Source of the DNA: Arthrinium phaeospermum
Lineage: Eukaryota > Ascomycota > Sordariomycetes > Amphisphaeriales > Apiosporaceae
Length of the DNA: 64,000 nucleotides
NCBI GenBank assembly: GCA_006503535.1
Contig: QYRS01000003.1
Location: 4,092,001 to 4,156,000, forward strand
Reading direction: 5' to 3'
Position 1 is the stretch's first letter; every line of letters starts with the position of its first letter. The position numbers and the translations under genes are program-made. The notes below the pieces were generated by a model, which saw only the letters and a list, made by a program, of their open reading frames with translations, made no database searches and was not told the origin of the DNA. Below are positions 9,701 to 21,857 of the stretch, piece by piece.

Positions 9701-10316
9701 GGACTCGGTACTCTACCTGGGAAAGATATGGAACTGCATCGTGCTGATCGACGAGGCTGAGGTCTTTCTGGAGCAACGAAGCCTCGACAACTTGGAACGG
9801 AATGCTCTCGTCTCCGTCTTCCTGCGCGTGCTCGAGTACTATGAGGGCATCCTCATTCTGACTTCAAACCGCGTGGGCACCTTTGACGAGGCCTTCAAAT
9901 CGCGCATCTTGTTGTCGTTACACTACGACAACCTCAGCGAGGGTCAGCGTACCCAGATCTGGAAGAATATGCTCCGCCGCCTCGAAGACATCAGCAACAA
10001 AGACGACAGCGTTGCCACGGAAACGGAGCCCGGTTCTCGAAAACGCAAGGCCAGAGACGAGACTGACACACTGGGCATTGACTTCGACGAGGTCAACTGC
10101 TACATCACTGAGCTGGCCAAACAGGATCTCAACGGACGCCAGATCCGCAACGTGATTACGACAGCGCGCCAACTCGCCACGTTCCGCAACACGAAGATGC
10201 GGTACGAGCACTTGCAGCATGTTATGTCTGTTTCGAGCAAGTTCGACAACTATCTCAAGAAGTTGCAGGAGGGGTACTCGGATGACCAGATCGCACGCGA
10301 TGAGGGATTCCGTTGA
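6762..10316 (+). CDS. DUF7025 / AAA+ ATPase family protein
   Basis: Exons 6762-9056, 9114-9330 and 9400-10316 encode 1,142 aa. Both introns (57 and 69 nt) are multiples of three without stops, so the region looks uninterrupted. They are recognised by GTAAGC...CACAG and GTAAGT...AATAG, and removing the second restores the family's KWVDLKVD junction. Residues 1-400 are a divergent N-terminal region with low-complexity linkers and a short coiled coil near 413. DUF7025-like sequence spans about 430-650. The ATPase core has Walker A GGPGTGKT (about residue 898), Walker B IVLIDEAE (about 950), sensor-1 LTSNR and arginines in AFKSRI. The C-terminus ends in the family's FDNYLKKL and QIARDEGFR motifs. 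These large fungal ATPases are uncharacterised; unfoldase or remodelling activity is inferred from the core. An alternative start is the ATG at 6879. Confidence 0.85.
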   Translation: MTHPTVGARIFRFSLSPPIPLESTLQGRQDVRIISIALVMLNLQYLDKDIDKICGSDDLFLSYLSDELLGNPEDTDVLAICHIRIESDYTKLCLFFERSEVEDQFPVYNENTEAEIAVICKPYLEGLVDIWIRRVKQCIFQFPHAVRSKSSQRQIEEALDKIINFDGGVLNDLVKRVKSLSISRKIPFRAPPTPEEEGPPREDNSTLASTTRPPNAPPANPITVQTGPSEGFVESSTNQSHETDEDAVERQGRLKRGRIWNHLTISRDQTSASEFTKELLATLFRISLKSGDHEDVPNVPHDLQNTNQVDRQTHAYHQHIAYQQHLLGQQRLRLHQLSKNCCDSTTKMTTKPGSILRETLRAEMDTVNPDKEMPMTMGISSMQTESSKQVAGISNYPNDTRDVNDAESRCDNLLDRIALLEQENRSLKKDQGTTFRCERLYFLPPENPRPGPNPPVVVGYLDEPNWVVDSSGNASLRCNLPISDINGYLTQRPDITFVVACYYMPSVQEADVAKALLAKKDLPRPVPTSEAITLHDKSMIAAMEHFVAMQPGFSEEFPDLDIRGPIFAPYLFWFHYRSVNALDRLSTESREVMVFLTTWIEEHYAEKYALVEDHLTRGVISQETLPFLVKPGEVVVWENRCEVHAAVAKDWLKQVSAPFIRQASKEKEVNWSKTGTLSTTVSSRWSADGWKFEFDGEFHRRKTPIEIILHLDESNEESRIDELSKYPLRFASPRIKACLENRGKTFWKCRKQHLVSYDGEGSEHTVSSLCLSVYCFPSLNLLPQTGERFMVDYKTYQQLHSKPVTVTARFQKTSSNDEESEQLSTAIMEDDTPPLSPDIYVFPDTIPGYNLHTKKWGKYFTYIIKTHSTCIFALMPLAIVDLKVDHIKDVAWNKKSFEHLVVESETKELIQALVKHQIASEQGTDIVSRKGNGLIILLHGGPGTGKTFTAESVAELAEKPLFRVTCGDIGTKPEDVEKYLDSVLYLGKIWNCIVLIDEAEVFLEQRSLDNLERNALVSVFLRVLEYYEGILILTSNRVGTFDEAFKSRILLSLHYDNLSEGQRTQIWKNMLRRLEDISNKDDSVATETEPGSRKRKARDETDTLGIDFDEVNCYITELAKQDLNGRQIRNVITTARQLATFRNTKMRYEHLQHVMSVSSKFDNYLKKLQEGYSDDQIARDEGFR

Positions 10317-10498
10317 CGATTGACGAAGTAACGATTCCATTTGTGATCTCCTTTGTTGGGATTGGGTTTCATTAGGCGTCCTATGATTTCATGGAATTGG
10401 GCAGATTGAGTGCAGTCAAAACTAGCTAGGAGGAAAAGGGAGAAGGACAGAATGGCCTAGTACGGCGCGTCGCCACTGTTATCACCAGAATACGATCT
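10317..10498. terminator. Convergent 3' intergenic region
   Basis: A 182-bp gap between the stop codons of convergent genes. It presumably holds both polyadenylation regions. No distinctive hexamer is resolved. Confidence 0.3.
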
Positions 10499-11098
10499 TC
10501 AACCCAATGTCACCGTGTAAAACTTCCCAATATCAGGTCTTGCTTTGATCGCCGCATCCTCCTCCTTCCCGGAGCGAACCCGCCGCACAAACTCGTCGGG
10601 GTCAAACTCGACCCCAATAGGATTCTCCGCGAACGCGGGCCCCGCCATGTACGCCGTGGCCTCGTCGGCCGAGTCGAAGTTGTCGACCTGGAACTCGAGG
10701 TGGTTCCCGTCCGGGTCGGTGTAGTACATGCTCGTCGTGGGCCCGTGGTTGATGCACCAGTAGGGCCGGAGGCCGCCGCGGTCCCGGCGGTACTCGTACG
10801 CGTCGGCCAGGGCGGCCAGCGTGGGGAAGCCGAAGGCGACGTGGTGCATGCCCACCTGCGGCGGCCCGGAAGGGTCCGGGTCCCGGGGCTGCGCCCGGTC
10901 GTCGGCGATGAGGGCGACGCGGTGGTGTTCTTGGTCGTAGGTCAGGAAGCAGAGGGTCGGGGTTTGGTGGCTGATGGTGGCGTTCAGGGCTGTGAGGTAG
11001 AAGTCGATCATGTTTTGGAAGTTGGCCTTGGTGGTGAGGAGGACGACGTGGCACAGGGCCGTTGGGGCAACCGGCTTCAGAACACCATTGGACGACAT
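10499..11098 (-). CDS. VOC-family protein, extradiol dioxygenase / glyoxalase-like
   Basis: An intronless 199-aa frame. The vicinal-oxygen-chelate layout is visible: a first metal-ligand histidine at H17 (LCHVVLL), a second in GMHHVAF (H85/H86), and the glutamate in GNHLEFQVD (E135) after the TDPDGN turn. This is the 2-His-1-Glu pattern of the type I extradiol dioxygenase/glyoxalase superfamily. At about 200 aa it is the short one- or two-module form, similar to fungal proteins annotated as biphenyl-2,3-diol 1,2-dioxygenase-like. Substrate is unknown. It sits about 8.4 kb from a phenol-hydroxylase-like gene, which makes ring cleavage plausible, but this is inference. Confidence 0.85.
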   Translation of the reverse strand: MSSNGVLKPVAPTALCHVVLLTTKANFQNMIDFYLTALNATISHQTPTLCFLTYDQEHHRVALIADDRAQPRDPDPSGPPQVGMHHVAFGFPTLAALADAYEYRRDRGGLRPYWCINHGPTTSMYYTDPDGNHLEFQVDNFDSADEATAYMAGPAFAENPIGVEFDPDEFVRRVRSGKEEDAAIKARPDIGKFYTVTLG

Positions 11099-11807
11099 GA
11101 TGTGGTAGCTATGCTCGTGGCTTGATACTGGTTCAGGGCGTGATAGTGGAAGTGGATTGAAACCAATGCTCTCTGTAATTAGCAGATATTCGAGTTACCT
11201 TCGTCTGGTAACACTAGCTCTTATATAGTTTCCCAGTTTCTACATGAGTAATACTTGAATGAGGCCTTGGTATGCGCAAGGGAATATTTATGCCGCCGAT
11301 TTCAATGTACGGCGTATTCGCGACTTCGGTTCTCGGTCGTGCGACAATGCGCTGGTCACCCCTATACGGCATTGGTCAGCCAGAAGTGTGTTACTCAGCG
11401 TCGACACAGTGGTTGAATAAGATGCAGTGTGTTGACCAGAAATGGCTTCAGACTTTTGTCAGCATGGCCTTGGCATAGCCAGTGGGTGGTGGGGCTATTT
11501 GGTCACATGTATCGGCTCGGAACCGCGACGACGCGACGGCCCATGAACTATGACAACAGAGTTTACGCTTCTCCAACTCAAATTCAACTACATGTGACAA
11601 GGGTCAATTCAAGAGCATTTGTTGGATGCCAGTGGTCACCACGGACAATTGGGTATTGTCCCAACGTTGACCTGTGCAAGACGTGCCTGGGACCAAGTTG
11701 GCCAGTCCAATGCAGTTGATACAGATACAGGCGAAGTTACTACTATGCTATTTGCGCCGTACTTAAACGAACCGTTACCGCTATTGTAGTACCTGAAGAA
11801 GCCCGTT
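11099..11807. other. Intergenic, nothing recognised
   Basis: About 0.7 kb between the VOC gene start and the SDR gene end. Frames at 11272-11478 and 11429-11719 are short and without family features. A TATATAG-like word lies near 11222, about 120 bp upstream of the VOC ATG. Confidence 0.5.
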
Positions 11808-12854
11808 TCAATTTCTCGTCTTCATATACTCGGCAACCTTGTTCAACTCTCCGGAAACTTTGAGGAATCCGTCCAAGACCGAGTCCTATATTCGTCACAT
11901 AGCATTAGCATCCAGCCTAAATGACTAAGAGCTAGGAATAGATACGTAGAGAGAAACTCACGAAGACTGATTTCGGCAACAGCTTAAACGACCAGCGGTT
12001 CATGGACGCATCCTTGCCCACCCAGACCTCCCCAGTCCGGCCAGCATCGATGGCCTTGACCACCTCGAGGCCATACGTCAGCGGGTCCGGCGCCCCCTCC
12101 TGAAGACGGCCGTCGGCGAGGCCGTAGAGATAGTCCCGGATGACGTAATAGTACGAGTCCTCGGGGATCCGCGGCATCTGCACGTTGTCGAAGCCCTGCG
12201 TCTTGACGCTGGTGGTGACAAGGGTGACGGTCCGGACCCCGAGCGGTTCGAGCTCCCGGCGCCAGATGTCGCTGGCCATGATCATGGCGGCCTTGGAGCT
12301 GTTGTACATACCTTTAGTGACCGCGTCCCAAGTAGAGGTGGCGTTAGCATTGATTTAACATCGGTTTTGGGGAGGGGGAGGGGTGCAGAGGGCGGGCGTC
12401 ACCACTGACTCATGAAAGGCATCGGCATCAATCCAGCCGCCGAAGATTGGTTCACGAGACAGCCGCGAGCCTTGACCAGAAGCGGTGCGAAAGCCTGCAA
12501 AACGGCCAGTGGCGCGAAGAAATTAACGTCGAACAGCCGGCGGCCGGCGTCGAGGTCCGTGTCCAGCGCCGACATGACGAAGTTCTGGCCGCTGTTGTTG
12601 ACGAGGACGTCGAGCCGGCCGCCGGTCGCGCCGCGGACGCTCGCCACGGCCGTCGCGATGGACTCGGCGGACAGGACGTCGAGCGTCAGGACGGTGACGC
12701 GGGGCGCGTGGCCGAGCTGGGCGGGGAGCTTGGACGGGGTCCGCAGGGTGGCGAAGACGTGGTACCCCTTCTGCGCAAAGGCTTCGGCTAGGCCGGCGCC
12801 TATGCCGCCGGCGGAGCAGCCGGTGATGAGGACGGATTTTCTAGAGGAAGCCAT
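11808..12854 (-). CDS. Short-chain dehydrogenase/reductase, AYR1-like
   Basis: Exons 12410-12854, 11962-12311 and 11808-11885 give 290 aa. The first intron uses a GTCAGT donor and a CTAAAG acceptor; only this choice preserves phase. The classical SDR elements are present: cofactor loop TGCSAGGIGA (11-20), NNSG, a serine in NQSSAAG, and the catalytic Y151-N-S-S-K155, reconstituted exactly across intron 1. The organisation resembles 1-acyl-dihydroxyacetone-phosphate reductase (AYR1) and other classical SDRs that use NADPH. The 26-codon last exon ends KVAEYMKTRN. The substrate cannot be read from sequence. The gene lies between the VOC protein and a tRNA gene. Confidence 0.85.
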
Positions 12855-14165
12855 GGTTTCACGGTTGTTGTCTTGTGTGCTGTTTTCATGCGGCCTCTGG
12901 GAATTGGGGAAACGAGATGCGTTAAATATATAGATACGTACATGACTGGAACTCGATGAACTATCATGGGGATATGTCAAGGGGATCGGGAAGTTGTGTT
13001 GGCCCATCCCGAACCAGACGCTGGTGGGAGATGAGTACCGGTGTACCCATAAATGTACCGAATCTATAGCTCCGCAGCTGCAGTAGTCGTGGGACCAATA
13101 GGTGCCATCAAATAAGCTATTTAAGCCTTCTTTCCGGAATAGGTACTCATTGAAACATGAACCTAGTAGTAGTCGCTTACAGTTATCTCCTGAAGACACG
13201 TGCTTAAGTCCGATAACGCCGCCTCCGAACAAACCCCCTTGCTTGGGCTTCATCTTACAACGCGGCCGTGTACATAATGGTCAGCGCATTGTCGGACTCA
13301 AGGAGATAAGAGATACCCAAAGCGGAAAAGGGATGTGTCATAGTACAGTAGCATTCCGGGCTTGGGACGGGCCAACATCAGTCCGTCTCTGTTCACACTC
13401 CACATCAGCACTTTCAACCCTGCAGCCTCCCTTGAGAAGCAGCTGGCGGATACGGTATTAGAAGGACCGGATCGCGCAGAGTACGATTGCATTCTAAGTA
13501 TCAGCAAGCTCTGCCATGAATAAAACCCCGACCGGGGCCTCCGGACCTTCTATACTGAAGTAGAATTTACAGGTGGTGCCGGAGAGACTCGGCGTAGTTG
13601 ATGTCTTGAGCAAGGCCGTGACCGGGCCTTGGTGGATCAGTGGTGTGATCGGCTCATTGCGGGAGGAACACGAGGATGATGACTCTGGAACAATCAATGG
13701 TCCGCCGGGCGGGTCTTTGGGGGGTTCCTGCGGCGCAGCGTATATGTCTGGGTCTGGGTGCCTCCCCCTGTCGGCGAGTACCTGGCGGAATCAGAGCTCC
13801 GCGACAAGCTGGGCCAGACCACTTTCCAATGCAGCAATGCGCCCCTTCGCGTTCTGCTTACCGTCTATAGCGTGCTGATGGTGCGCCCCAGACAGCTGGT
13901 ACATTCTATTAAGCCGATGGCATATATATGTCCCAGGCATCTTCAGATTCTCGACGTCAAAGCATCACGCGCGTACTAGATCTTTTGTGTTAGCCCCCTT
14001 TCGCATCCATGCCCATATGCTCGGAGAGCGCAGCGGCAATTTTCTTTTGGTGCATCCGCGGTAAGCTTGTCTGAATCCGCTCGACCAAATTAAAAATAAG
14101 ATGAATTTCTCACAAAGATACGTTATCTTAAAACATGGGTTAAAAAAAGGAGAGAAAAAAGAAAT
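12855..14165. other. Intergenic, nothing recognised
   Basis: 1.3 kb without a supported gene. The open frames at 13102-13461, 13494-13697 and 13573-13878 are on both strands and show no domain or splice logic. A TTTTTT run at the right end, just 3' of the tRNA on its own strand, fits a Pol III terminator. Confidence 0.5.
14145..14160 (-). terminator. Pol III T-run terminator of tRNA-Glu
   Basis: Directly 3' of the tRNA on its strand the sequence reads ATTTCTTTTTTCTC. A run of six T is the standard RNA polymerase III stop signal. Confidence 0.7.
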
Positions 14166-14270
14166 TCCGATGCGGGGAATCGAACCCCGGGCTAGTCGGA
14201 TCACAGGATCGACTTCTAGAACGAACTCAAGAATGAGAGCGACTAATGTTAACCACTACACCACATCGGA
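14166..14270 (-). tRNA. tRNA-Glu (CTC) with a 34-nt intron
   Basis: On the minus strand the 7-bp acceptor stem TCCGATG pairs with CATCGGA. The D arm is GTGTAGTGGTTAACAT. The T arm CGGGG-TTCGATT-CCCCG is perfect. The anticodon stem AGTCG/CGACT encloses loop CTCTCA-C, giving anticodon CTC. A 34-nt intron (14200-14233) interrupts the loop one base 3' of the anticodon, the canonical position for eukaryotic tRNA introns. The mature length is 71 nt plus CCA. The product reads GAG codons. Confidence 0.92.
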
Positions 14271-14410
14271 TTGAGAGGGGTGCTTTACAAGGATGTATAG
14301 TGTTGATCTATCGGGTGTTATGTCCATAAGCCACTCTAAGGAATCGCTCGTCGCATTTGGCGAGGTCCCGCTTGCGCAGGTGGCGGTCAAGTCACTCCGT
14401 AGCAACGAAA

Positions 14411-17400
14411 CTAGTCTGCGATAATACACGAGGTTACGTAGCTACACTCGGCTTGTCTATCATGAATGCACCAAGACCAAAAGTATTCGCTGATTTGAGG
14501 AGATATGCTGGGGATGTAACGATCGCTTAGATGCAATGCCAAAGTGTACATCTTCATAGACGCCCTTTTACCCAATTTGATGTAGCTCCTTTGGCCAGGG
14601 CTCCCGATATTCAGGACAGATTGAATCAAGCTCATAGAAAAACCACTCAACGTGTACGGCGTGTATGGGTTCTTGAGTTTCGTTCCTTTAACAGTTGGTG
14701 GCTCGCACCACCGAACTCCGATCTCTTCGGCTCCTCGTCGCTCGGCAGCACTCAAGTTGCATCCGTCGAGTCTGACCAGCTCTTCTTTTATTCTCCGTAT
14801 CCAGGTCTCGGTCCAAAAGTTTTGGAAATGTCCGCGCTCCAGGTAATCGCCTGCCTTCTTCGTGAACTCAATCACTAATGCGTCGAGCAACGCTAGCAGA
14901 GGGAATTGCTCGTCGTTGATGTTGGCCACCTCATCTGCTTCGAACCAAGGCGGGCTGTTGGAGTTTCTACCAGGTCCACAGCCAACTAGGGTTTCCGGGT
15001 CGCAGCAAGTATGAGCAAGACCTAAAGCATTAAATGTAGCGTATCTGATCGCGGCTTCGTATGTTAGTATCGTCAGCTCCGTGCCACATTTGCTATAGTA
15101 AACCTCCATGTACCGCTTGGTGGCAACACTGAATGTCCGCGGCGGTATCAACCCCTTGAGCATCCATACAAATGGACTACAACCTCCAGTTGAGCAGTGA
15201 CATTGGCAACCGTCTGCGAGGTTGCGACGCATCACAATTGTGTTGTATTTGTTGAAGGTAACCAGGCTGTTGAATTCCGCTCCATAGGATAATGGCCTCA
15301 GGCTCAATATGCATTCACCAGCAATGAAAAAGGCATAGTGCGCGCCAAAGAGACCGGTATCTGGACCATGCTGGCCAGTAGGAGGGGCAGTTGATGATCG
15401 AGCATATAAGTTCGCCCCATGTGCCACCAGCCAATGAACATAACCAACGATGGAAATATTCGAACGGAAATAAAGGGGATTGTACAGTTTTCGCCGATAA
15501 TCGAAAATAAATGATCCTGGACGGAATCCGTAGCGATAGAACAGATCAGCCACGTGCGTGTCGTATATCTCTTTGTAAACCCAGCCCCAATGTCCAACTT
15601 CCTCGTCATTCCTACGGATGCTGTCAATGTTAGAAGACGGTGTCCTGCTTCCAAATGCATTCTCCGAGTCCGAGTCGTTGTATGGAGAGCATGTTTCCCC
15701 AGATGTGTCCGTTTCACACACCATCCGCTTTTGTAACTCGAAGATGTAGCGGCGCTTGGCGAGCTCAGATGCTGACTCTAATACTTCAAACAACTTGAGC
15801 CCAGTTCTATAGTAGTCCCATGCGGAAGCCCTCAAGACACAGCCAGCTTGAAAGAGGATGTCAACGCACTCAGTGCACCCACAGCCTCGACATCGTTTGC
15901 TGCTCGTACTATGGATACACTGATCGCCACTGCGCATCATAGCAACCTCGATCGCGCTAATGTCAGCCGCATCGACTCGATTCAAGGTATTCACATCTGC
16001 GGCGTTTACCAGAAGAGCGAGGATACCAGGTTTTGTTGCCGCCAAATGAAGTGGGCTTTGGCCGTAGATATCAATCTCGAGAAGAGATGCCGGAAAGCAG
16101 TTCAAGATGTGATCAACTTCACTGATATCGTTGCAAATCACTGCCATACTTAACGGGCCGCATTCGCAAGCTGTTTGGTGTTAGTTCTAGTAGTAGTGTG
16201 AGGTTAATTGACTTTAGATACAGCATACCTTGTGCAAAACCGCAAGATGCATTATACAATAGTGTTGTGTGACTGGTCCACGGACCATCTCGAGTCTCAT
16301 TCAGCTCTAAGAGTTTCGTAGCAACCGGGATGCCTTCCGAGTTTTCCAACACTAACAGTTGAATAATATCTTCAATTGCTTTAGTAGGCCGCTTGTCTAA
16401 GTTCAACTGAGCCAGTGGCGATTCGCCTATGGTTAATAATTAGTATCGCTTATACGGTGGAATTGGGATACTGACCCTGATTATCATATGTTATGGCTGG
16501 TACACCACACTGAAGGAGTGTCCCGATGAGTTGGGTTACGGCAAGAGTAACATGGCTGTCAGTATAATATGTCAACCTCCACACCTAGCGAACGTTAGCG
16601 CATCAGCAATACTCAAATGTTCATATAATAGTGGCATACTGAATTAAAAGCAAGATGCAATAAGCTTTCGTTGAATTTGTTCACCGCGGTTGGGCATGCT
16701 TTCTTCTCAACAAAAAGCCTTCGTAACTTATTGGTACAAGCAACCATGAAAAGCGCAGTGGTCTCCTCGCCTCTCCCAGCGGCCAAGATTTCGAAGAAAT
16801 CTTCCACAATCAGGAAAGAAGGGTCTGAATTCTGGTCAACAGTTGGATAGTAAGTCAGGTTCGCGCTTATGCTAGACCCGCCAGCTCCCGACGTTATCGT
16901 GAACGAGACGCCAATAACCGAGTGTAGAAGTTGAGTGAGTCCGGTGCACTTGAAACCCACGGTTCGACGTTGCTTCTGTGTATACTGCATCCCGGACAGC
17001 GGGCAGGCCGGCCAATGGCCTCGACTTTCTTCCTCCTCGGAGAAGTGAGCATGACCTAATGACATCTCTTTGTGGGTTGATGATCGGTAAGAGCGACGAC
17101 AGTTGCATATGGTATCCGCAACTGAAGTGACCCGTTGCCCATGGACAGGGAAAGAAGCACTGTCTGGAGCTTGGTAAGTGGATGGACTTCGAAATGCGTG
17201 TGCATATGGCTCTTGCTCCAGTGCACTGATGTTGTCGCATAGTTCCTTGAGCGCAGCCGGCTTGCTCGCTACCCTGCGTGCCAGGGTTCCTATGGACTGG
17301 TTGGATATGTCTGTTGGCTGAAGACTCTCGAGAAGCTTCTCCAATCTTATGATTCTCTCCGACTGCGTCCCAATCGTCAGCTGCAGCGACTCGTGTGAGC

Positions 17401-18079
17401 GCTCAAACACGCCCAGCATAGCCCAGTTGCTTTCTTGCAGCTGATCGGTGGTTACCACTCGGTCGCGCATATCGACCAATGGAGTAACAGCGGCCGCTAC
17501 TTCTGAACGCAGCACAAGTAGTTCGGAGCCATGTCCATAAGAGCTTGACTCAATAGTAGCAAGCCTTTCAGTATTACGACCTGCCACGTCGCTGTAGTGA
17601 AGTTTATTAGCACCGGCCTTTCACTTTGAATACTTCAGGGAGTCTACTTGCAGGTTTAATCCGGCTAAGGCTAGATTTAGGATCTGATTGGAGTTGTGTA
17701 ACCGCTGGACAAGCTTATGTACCTTCGACCGGTCGAATCTATAGCTGAGTTTCTTCTTCTTGCTCCGCAGTCGCTGCCGCCATGTATTTTTGTCACAGTT
17801 TGCAAGATAAGCCAACGAGGCCTCGACTGCATGGAGCTCCGTCTCGCAGGACTGAATGCTTGCTTCAATTGTGTGGGCGTGGTGGCCCTGGACACGAGAA
17901 ACGGCCTCCTTGACGATCTGAAGACTGGTTGCGAGGGCATCATTCTGCTGCTTGACAGATGCTAGTTCTTGTTGGCGATTCTCGAGCGCGTCTAGGTAAC
18001 TAGTAATGCCGCCAGTAACTTGAAGGCCCAGCGACAGGAGGCCGGCTACCGAGGCAGCTAGGCCTAAAGCCTCGGCCAT
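14411..18079 (-). CDS. STAND-type N-terminal domain protein with ankyrin-like repeats
   Basis: Five exons: 17634-18079, 16640-17591, 16476-16584, 16229-16426 and 14411-16170, encoding 1,154 aa. Introns are 42, 55, 49, 58 nt; the first boundary is the least certain. Residues 1-~145 (MAEALGLAASVAGLLSLGLQ, then a helical Lys/Gln-rich stretch) match the N-terminal domain found at the head of fungal STAND proteins. A coiled-coil-like region follows (about 150-270). The middle carries degenerate ankyrin units, including ESLLHLAFN and YGQSPLHLAATKPG. There is a cysteine-rich patch (SKRCRGCGCTECVDIL). The C-terminal ~350 residues are uncharacterised, with a conserved-looking IKEELVRLDGC segment. No NACHT or NB-ARC P-loop is present, so it is not a complete NLR. 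A recognition role is inference. Confidence 0.75.
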
Positions 18080-19543
18080 GCTTTATCAACAACGAGAAGA
18101 ATGCCGAGAAAAAGATGTGTAAGATCCTAAATAAAGTTCTTGATGGTGAAGCAAGTGGCCGTTGCTTGGAGGAAACCGTAAAGGAACGAGCCAGGAGTGT
18201 CTACTGGGTATGAGGGGAAATTGGAATGCGGAAGTTGGACTTATTTTGGCTCACTCGGGGACAGGAAGTAGGATTAACAATATGCAATGGCAAGGCTCAA
18301 AATTCTGCCCATTCAGAGGCGTAGTAGGGCTGTGTATTATGCAGGCAGATCAACCCAGCAGCCTTGTAAGAACGCCTAAGCTCGGCGCGCCACTTGCGGG
18401 GGCACTTGTTCACGACTTTCAAGCCGTGCTTTCGTCCGTGCCATCAAGATATTCGAGGACATCTTTTAATCTCTTGCTCGGTATCCCATTCTATTTTTCA
18501 ACTTAAATATGGTCTTTATTTGCAGTGTTGTGGAATGGTTCTGAAGATGCTCCCTGGGCTGTTCCTCGACCAGTTTCCCAGAGTATTGCCCAGTCTGCTG
18601 CTTTGAAGATCCTGAGTTACTAAACGCTCGGTACTACACAAATGGCCTTGTCTAATCCATGAATTGCTTCGAACTCAATGCATTAGATAGATTCCTTGTG
18701 GTCAGGGAGATTGCCGCGGAGGCAACAAACCCATGACACCCCATGGAGTGTCAAACCTTGCCGGACTGACTGCATGCTGATTGTATAATTCTGTTTATGC
18801 AATATCATCGGCCAGTTATACAGCGTTTATCCCATGACAGTCATACCGTTCTTTAAATGGTCATCCCTTGGGGGATAAACAGTGGTGTGGAATGACTTGA
18901 ATGTTGATACCCAATGTATATATAAATACTTACTGTCAATATCTTCAATTAGAACCTTGTGGGATAATCATCAAGAGGCACTACGGCTTGGACATCCACT
19001 TGAGAGTATTCCTGTCTTTGGTGCTTTGAGAGAAAAAGTTGAGTTCCCAAAGAGCTACCTGAGTCGTTGAAAGGGGTTGTTGTTCAATTGTTTACATGCG
19101 ATAGTGACTGTGTATTCACAACCAACTGTTACCTTGAGAACAGCACTCGCGATTAACTGCCTCGATTGGAACAAAAGTCGATTGTTGCACTTCGTTTCAC
19201 GGTGCGACGTACCAGTAACAGACCCAAGAGCTGCTGGCGTGCTTGCTTGTAGGGACCCCCAAGCAGTCGCCGATCTATTTGAACATCGCACCTACTCATG
19301 GTGTAATTACTAAAGGAAGCTCGATTGGAAAGGACGCGTCGCCTGCCACAACAATTTCTTGTACCAGAACATTTGACGCGTTTTCGACGGACGCGTCGAG
19401 CATCTTCTCTATCGCCACCTCCCTCTTCACTTCACCTGGGCTTGCACATGCACTCCCCATCACACTTTGCATGCAACACATATACTTGATCACACTCTGC
19501 ACGCGACAAAGCACCAGAAAAGACATCACCGACAGGCGCAACC
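18080..19543. other. Intergenic, nothing recognised
   Basis: 1.46 kb between divergent genes. No frame on either strand has a recognisable domain. It presumably holds the promoters of the ankyrin gene (left) and the flavin monooxygenase gene (right). Confidence 0.5.
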
Positions 19544-21581
<2,038 letters not shown>

Positions 21582-21857
21582 GTGGCAGAGGTATAGTAAG
21601 GTCATGGATGTATCAATAGGTTGGAGACTTGATTCGGTTTTGACGCAGGAGGACATTTGGCGTCCAAAAGGTTGGTTGTGCTTAAGCTCGCACTTTCTTG
21701 TTAAAATCAGACTGCGGCAGCACCGTTCATAGAACGGTCGCCTGGAAGACGCGTGCAAACGACTCGCGAAAGCTATGTGAATGAAACGAATCACGAGATC
21801 CAGTATCAATGCCGCGTATATAAGCCCAGCTGTACTATACATGATTGCTCCGTCCCC

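Noticed and set aside
12855..13253. In-frame 5' extension of the SDR to an ATG at 13253
   Set aside because: The extension has no SDR character, while MASSRKSVLITGCSAGG at 12854 is a normal SDR start.
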